From a virus: a DNA stretch of 23,945 bases. The translations under genes were made by a program, and so were the position numbers. The DNA lies in IMG/VR virus record IMGVR_UViG_3300032893_000271, positions 1 through 23,945 of that record, one strand, 5' to 3'. Numbering within the stretch: position 1 is the first letter of the stretch; each line of letters opens with the position of its first letter. Of the stretch, positions 21,379 to 23,945 are shown piece after piece. The notes under the pieces are model-generated. The model did not search any database, was not told the origin of the DNA, and saw only the letters and a program-made list of their open reading frames with translations.

Positions 21379-22248
21379 TCATCCTTCCGCGTACGCGCAG
21401 GCGTACGCTACGTTGCAGAATCTGCACTTGTCAGGGTCCGGGAGAGGATCAAACCTCCCGGCTTCGATGTTGTCTTGCAGCTCCCGGAACTTCTCAACCA
21501 CCCTGTTACGTGTCCAGTTTCGGAGGTCGAACGGGTACGTCGGCTTGCCCGACCGGCCCAGCCAGTAGTCACCTTCGTAGGGGCCGAACAGTCCGTACAT
21601 CTCGCTGAGAGCTACGGAGTAGACGCCTAGCTGGAAGTCATCACCCGGGTTGTTCCCGGTCTTGTGGTCACGCACCCGTAGCCAGGGGACCAGGCGGGGC
21701 TTTCCAAACTTCTCCCCGCCCCCGTCGTAGCTGGTGGTGCTCTTGGAGTGATCCACGATCACCGCGTCGATGTAGCCTCGGATCTGGACCTCATCCAGTT
21801 CGATGTCAAACTCCAGCTCGATAGCCGGGGTGCCGTCCGGGGTGATCCAAATGACCTCCTCCGGGTGGCTGGTGGCCCAGCTGATGTACTTGGCAACCTG
21901 TTCCCTCCCGATGTCGAACCTGCGGGCCAAATCTCTCTCCCCGTCGTACGGCCCGGACCTGAACCACCACTCGAAGTTAGGTGTCAAGCGTGCGTACTCG
22001 TTGGCTGCGTCTGCGTACGACTCCCGGAATAGGGCCTGAGCGTCCTGTAGAGACATCTGACGCCCACTCCGCTCCCATCCCTCTATGGCGGCGTGGACAG
22101 CCGTTCCTTGGGCCAACCAGGCGGCAGGACGCTGCCATTCCTGCTTGACACGGGACAGGTAGTACGAGTGTGGGCACCGCTCGTAGCTTTTGAGCTGGCT
22201 GACGGACAGATACCTCTTCGGCTTAGGGTCGAACGGATCAGTAGGCAT
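21379..22248 (-). CDS. Cas4/RecB-like PD-(D/E)xK exonuclease with Fe-S cluster
   Basis: A nuclease of 289 aa. H52 in GTAVHAA, D161 in YIDAVIVD and D194-x-K196 in RDHKTG form the RecB-type active site. C25 near the N-terminus (YERCPHSYY) with C275, C278 and C284 near the C-terminus (CRFCNVAYAC) make the four-Cys iron-sulfur site of the Cas4/AddB group. It probably processes DNA ends in recombination or replication. ATG 22248 has AGAGG seven bases upstream; a TTG two codons earlier has no proper spacing. The active-site segment RVRDHKTGNN lies in the 40-bp repeat shared with the gene at 11550. Confidence 0.9.
   Translation of the reverse strand: MPTDPFDPKPKRYLSVSQLKSYERCPHSYYLSRVKQEWQRPAAWLAQGTAVHAAIEGWERSGRQMSLQDAQALFRESYADAANEYARLTPNFEWWFRSGPYDGERDLARRFDIGREQVAKYISWATSHPEEVIWITPDGTPAIELEFDIELDEVQIRGYIDAVIVDHSKSTTSYDGGGEKFGKPRLVPWLRVRDHKTGNNPGDDFQLGVYSVALSEMYGLFGPYEGDYWLGRSGKPTYPFDLRNWTRNRVVEKFRELQDNIEAGRFDPLPDPDKCRFCNVAYACAYAEG
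21649..21688 (-). repeat. 40-bp direct repeat, copy in the exonuclease gene
   Basis: 39 of 40 bases match 11994-12033. Here it encodes PWLRVRDHKTGNN including the catalytic D194 and K196, so function constrains this copy. Confidence 0.9.
21695..21716 (-). repeat. 22-bp inverted repeat, copy in the exonuclease gene
   Basis: Perfect reverse complement of 12054-12075, six bases from the 40-bp repeat. It encodes GEKFGKP (residues about 178-185). Confidence 0.88.
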
Positions 22249-22261
22249 CGTCAAACCTCTC

Positions 22262-22603
22262 TCAGGCGCAGCCGTATTGTTCGGGGTCCAAGTATCTGAG
22301 GTAGTCGGCCATGATCTCGCAGTTCTCTTCTAGCTCGTCTTCGTTGTCTGCGAGAGCGTAGAAAGACACCACAGCCTTTCCGAACATCATCGTCGGGTCA
22401 TCCCTGATGCCTTGGTAGACCTCCCGATGGTGGTGGAGCTTTAAAACTTCATAGACCGGCTTTAGCCAATCGTCCGTCTCGTGCAACCACACACTGCGGT
22501 ATACCGATAGGCCCACGGCCTTGGTGATCTTAAAGCTCTTGGCTCGGAGAAACGTGGCTCTCGTGATGTCAATCGCCAAGTCTGCTAGACCGGGTCCTGT
22601 CAT
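22262..22603 (-). CDS. Hypothetical protein, 113 aa
   Basis: ATG 22603 has AAGGAA upstream and lies 15 bases below the repressor stop. The sequence starts MTGPGLADLAIDITRATFLR and is mainly helical, with a His-rich segment (LKLHHHREVY) and an acidic C-terminal helix (NEDELEENCEIMADYL). No motif recognised. It follows the repressor closely and may be cotranscribed with it in the lysogen, which would make it a candidate lysogenic-expression gene; inference from spacing only. Confidence 0.75.
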   Translation of the reverse strand: MTGPGLADLAIDITRATFLRAKSFKITKAVGLSVYRSVWLHETDDWLKPVYEVLKLHHHREVYQGIRDDPTMMFGKAVVSFYALADNEDELEENCEIMADYLRYLDPEQYGCA

Positions 22604-22618
22604 TGGGGCAATTCCTTC

Positions 22619-23116
22619 TTATGGCTCAACTGACGGAAATCGCCAGATCCTCTGACCTTCTTCAGTTAGGTCGGTGTACTCGTTGACCCGAATCAAGAGA
22701 TCACCATCGCTTTTGCGGCGGGGCCGGTAGGCCCATCCGCCTTTGTTGCTCACGCCTTCGATCGGCGGGAGCGTGGGGTCGTACTCCACGACCAGATTCT
22801 CGTCGCGGAGCTTGCGGTAGAACGAGCGAAGCCTGTTGAGCTTGTCCTCACTCATACCAACGCCACCTGTGGCGACGTACTCACCGTGATCACGAAGCCT
22901 CTTGAACGGGCTGCACTCCCCTAACTCTTTCGGGACAACGAACGGGAAGTGTTGGAGGACGATCTCCCGAGGGGTCAATCGTCCGCCGTAGGTGTGCTTG
23001 ATCCAAGAGACGTATTGGCGGGTCACGCCGTACTGCCTCGCTATCTCGGATTGGTTGAAACCTTTGTTCTTTAGGGCCTCAACTATGGACAGGGACAGTT
23101 TGTTGTCGTCCTGCAT
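22619..23116 (-). CDS. Immunity repressor (Cluster A type)
   Basis: Maintains lysogeny by binding operators and stoperators. 165 aa from ATG 23116 (TTTGGAG six bases upstream); a longer start at 23128 has no such site. The helix-turn-helix is at residues about 20-41: QSEIARQYGVTRQYVSWI, then GGRLTPREIVLQHFP. This matches the N-terminal pattern of L5 gp71 and Bxb1 gp69, and the length is close to L5 (183 aa). The C-terminal part (LNRLRSFYRKLRDE, then RIWRFPSVEP) also looks like that family. The upstream region has two promoters. It is the likely reader of the nine sites in this window; that link is inferred from the L5 paradigm. Confidence 0.88.
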   Translation of the reverse strand: MQDDNKLSLSIVEALKNKGFNQSEIARQYGVTRQYVSWIKHTYGGRLTPREIVLQHFPFVVPKELGECSPFKRLRDHGEYVATGGVGMSEDKLNRLRSFYRKLRDENLVVEYDPTLPPIEGVSNKGGWAYRPRRKSDGDLLIRVNEYTDLTEEGQRIWRFPSVEP

Positions 23117-23154
23117 GAGTTTCTCCAAACGGAGTCAGGTTACTCGAAACACCA

Positions 23155-23183
23155 AAGTTACCTGTAAAACTGTTCTCCATCAA
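23155..23183 (-). promoter_or_regulatory. Repressor promoter, proximal
   Basis: On the minus strand TTGATG (23183-23178), a 17-base spacer and TAACTT (23160-23155, fits TANNNT). Transcription would begin near 23148, giving a leader of about 30 bases to the repressor ATG with its GGAG. L5 also has multiple promoters before its repressor. Confidence 0.5.
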
Positions 23184-23237
23184 GGTACCCCTCTCAACTC
23201 CCATAAAATTCACAGAGACATTACGAAGGGGTACCTT
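23182..23237. repeat. 11-bp perfect inverted repeat across the repressor promoter region
   Basis: AAGGTACCCCT (23182-23192) and AGGGGTACCTT (23227-23237), 34 bases apart. The right arm contains most of the distal promoter's -10 and the left arm touches the proximal promoter's -35. It could be a paired protein-binding site, or a hairpin in the distal transcript. Confidence 0.7.
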
Positions 23238-23261
23238 ACGGGTACGTACGGTCTGACGCAA
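23233..23261 (-). promoter_or_regulatory. Repressor promoter, distal
   Basis: On the minus strand TTGCGT (23261-23256), exactly 17 bases, then TAAGGT (23238-23233, fits TANNNT). The start point would be near 23226, inside the right arm of the inverted repeat. Confidence 0.5.
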
Positions 23262-23281
23262 CCCGAAGGAAAGCGTTCATA

Positions 23282-23298
23282 CCTTTCTCATAGAAAGG
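23282..23298. repeat. Short hairpin between the 61-aa gene and the repressor promoters
   Basis: CCTTTCT and AGAAAGG, seven perfect pairs around CAT, just after the stop at 23300-23302 on the minus strand. There is no T-tract, so a weak terminator or a protein site is possible. Bases 23117-23299 otherwise hold no convincing gene. Confidence 0.45.
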
Positions 23299-23299
23299 C

Positions 23300-23485
23300 T
23301 CACCACCACGTGCGTCCGTTGCACTGTTTGGTGGGACGGACAGGATGCCTGCGACGGTAGTTGACCAGGCGCGATACCTTCGTCTTACGCTCCTCGATGA
23401 TCGACGCTTGCCAACACGACCGGCACAGGACGGTGCCCTCCGGTTGGAGGACACCTCCTGTGTAATCGAACGGAACACCGGTCAA
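23300..23485 (-). CDS. Small Cys-containing basic protein, 61 aa
   Basis: TTG 23485-23483 overlaps the upstream stop as TTGA. It starts MTGVPFDYTGGVLQPEGTVL and has CRSC followed by a basic segment (EERKTKVSRLVNYRRRH) and a later Cys, which suggests a partial zinc-ribbon. It is probably translated by coupling, since no separate Shine-Dalgarno is obvious. Unrecognised. It is the last gene before the repressor promoter region. Confidence 0.6.
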   Translation of the reverse strand: MTGVPFDYTGGVLQPEGTVLCRSCWQASIIEERKTKVSRLVNYRRRHPVRPTKQCNGRTWW

Positions 23486-23850
23486 GACAGGACCTCTATA
23501 CGGTGCCAGTTACGCTCACCGATCCAACTGAGCAGCTCGTTCCATGTCTTGGCGGGCCAACCATCGTAGGCATAGCATGCACCGTCTTGGGTGATGTACC
23601 AGCGATCTCCTGCTTTGATAGCGGCGAGGGACGCCAACGATCGGTGCCACGCCTCAATCAACGCGCCTTGGGACTGCGCCAGTTGTAGGCTCAGGTTGGG
23701 CTTGACGAACCGGATCACGGTTCCTTCTTCTGAAGGCTCATCCGGGAGGTACCAAGCACGAGCCTCCTTAGCCAGCGTTAGCTCGGCCTCTAACTCTTCG
23801 ATCCGTGCGTCCAAACCCTGCACGGCCTCTTCAACAAGGGAAGTTGCCAT
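23482..23850 (-). CDS. Coiled-coil protein, 122 aa, with an antisense polA patch
   Basis: ATG 23850 has an AGAGAGAT purine tract upstream. Residues about 8-32 form a coiled coil (GLDARIEELEAELTLAKEA). The C-terminal half (AGDRWYITQDGACYAYDGW, then NELLSWIGERNWHRIEVL) is a compact Trp-rich domain. Between them residues 64-75 (LIEAWHRSLASL) are encoded by a 37-bp stretch that is the exact reverse complement of part of polA. The insertion keeps the frame open and adds a helical segment. Function unknown. Confidence 0.78.
   Translation of the reverse strand: MATSLVEEAVQGLDARIEELEAELTLAKEARAWYLPDEPSEEGTVIRFVKPNLSLQLAQSQGALIEAWHRSLASLAAIKAGDRWYITQDGACYAYDGWPAKTWNELLSWIGERNWHRIEVLS
23626..23662 (-). 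repeat. 37-bp repeat, copy near the right edge (inverted partner at 9903-9939)
   Basis: Exact reverse complement of the polA segment. Because the polA stretch is in a conserved region, this copy is probably derived from it. Confidence 0.9.
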
Positions 23851-23868
23851 ATCTCTCTTCTCTCTCTT

Positions 23869-23945
23869 CTACTGTCCGAAGTACTTGACAGGGCCGACAC
23901 CGGCCCATTCCCTCGGGGTCATCTGCCACGCCCCGATACCGGGGC
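23869..23945 (-). CDS. C-terminal end of an unknown protein (5' truncated by window)
   Basis: The minus strand is open from the window edge to TAG at 23869-23871, giving 24 residues that contain GIGAWQMTPREWAGVG and end VKYFGQ. The composition is protein-like, and the position 18 bases before the next ATG fits the tight gene spacing. Nothing more can be said without the upstream sequence. Confidence 0.5.
   Translation of the reverse strand, partial: PGIGAWQMTPREWAGVGPVKYFGQ

Noticed and set aside
21976-21990. GTGTCAAGC in the exonuclease gene as a weak site
   Set aside because: It differs from the consensus at several otherwise invariant positions and is better explained by the coding sequence.
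23138-23261. A small open frame across the repressor promoter region (minus strand)
   Set aside because: It overlaps both promoters and the start of the repressor in another frame, and its residues show no protein-like pattern.
23882-23891. ACTTGACAGG near the right edge as a tenth stoperator
   Set aside because: Only the CTTGACA core matches, the orientation is opposite to all others, and it lies in a coding tail (VGPVKYF).
1-23945. tRNA genes, CRISPR arrays or insertion sequences
   Set aside because: No cloverleaf-like segment, regularly spaced repeat or transposase motif was seen by reading; a tRNA scan would be decisive but could not be run.

Overview
The window looks like the middle of a temperate siphovirus genome of the mycobacteriophage Cluster A type (the L5/D29/Bxb1 group). 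This rests on gene content, gene order and short regulatory sites, not on a database search. The DNA is G+C rich. Genes are packed with ATGA, GTGA or TGATG stop/start overlaps, and the two arms are transcribed towards each other.

Left arm (1-6209, + strand): the C-terminal end of the tape measure protein, then the tail-tip genes. These are a Dit-like/minor tail protein, a 57-aa linker gene, a 602-aa minor tail protein, a 180-aa protein, a membrane-segment/coiled-coil protein and a glycine-rich tail-tip protein. A strong UUCG-loop terminator closes the operon at 6166-6209. Centre (6211-7719): a candidate attP of about 50 bp with dyad symmetry around a GT dinucleotide runs directly into a large serine integrase that appears to be read from a leaderless message.

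Right arm (7700-23945, - strand; the upstream end of the operon is at high coordinates). In transcription order: the end of an unknown gene, two small genes, the immunity repressor with a two-promoter upstream region, an unknown gene, a Cas4/RecB-like exonuclease, two small exported proteins, an 85-aa gene, a RecA/DnaB-fold ATPase, two small genes, an alpha/beta hydrolase, a 27-aa membrane peptide, endonuclease VII, a 56-aa gene, a primase split over two overlapping frames, small genes, a DUF6378-like protein, a metallophosphatase, a sigma-like protein, small genes and a zinc-finger protein. These are followed by a B12-dependent ribonucleotide reductase, a candidate ssDNA-binding protein, a 65-aa protein, an HTH protein, a family A DNA polymerase, small genes and a deoxycytidylate deaminase. 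Together they form a replication, nucleotide-supply and recombination module. Many of the small genes are unrecognised.

Nine copies of a 16-bp asymmetric site (ACTTGACARMGAACGG read along transcription) are spread over both arms, all in the same orientation relative to transcription. They resemble the repressor stoperators of L5 and Bxb1 but with a different consensus. Two further oddities are short duplicated patches between distant genes: 37 bp of polA reappears inverted inside a gene near the right edge, and a 40-bp direct plus 22-bp inverted pair links the candidate ssDNA-binding gene to the exonuclease gene. No tRNA, CRISPR array or insertion sequence was seen, and no stretch over 300 bases lacks a gene; the longest gap is 23117-23299, the repressor promoter region.
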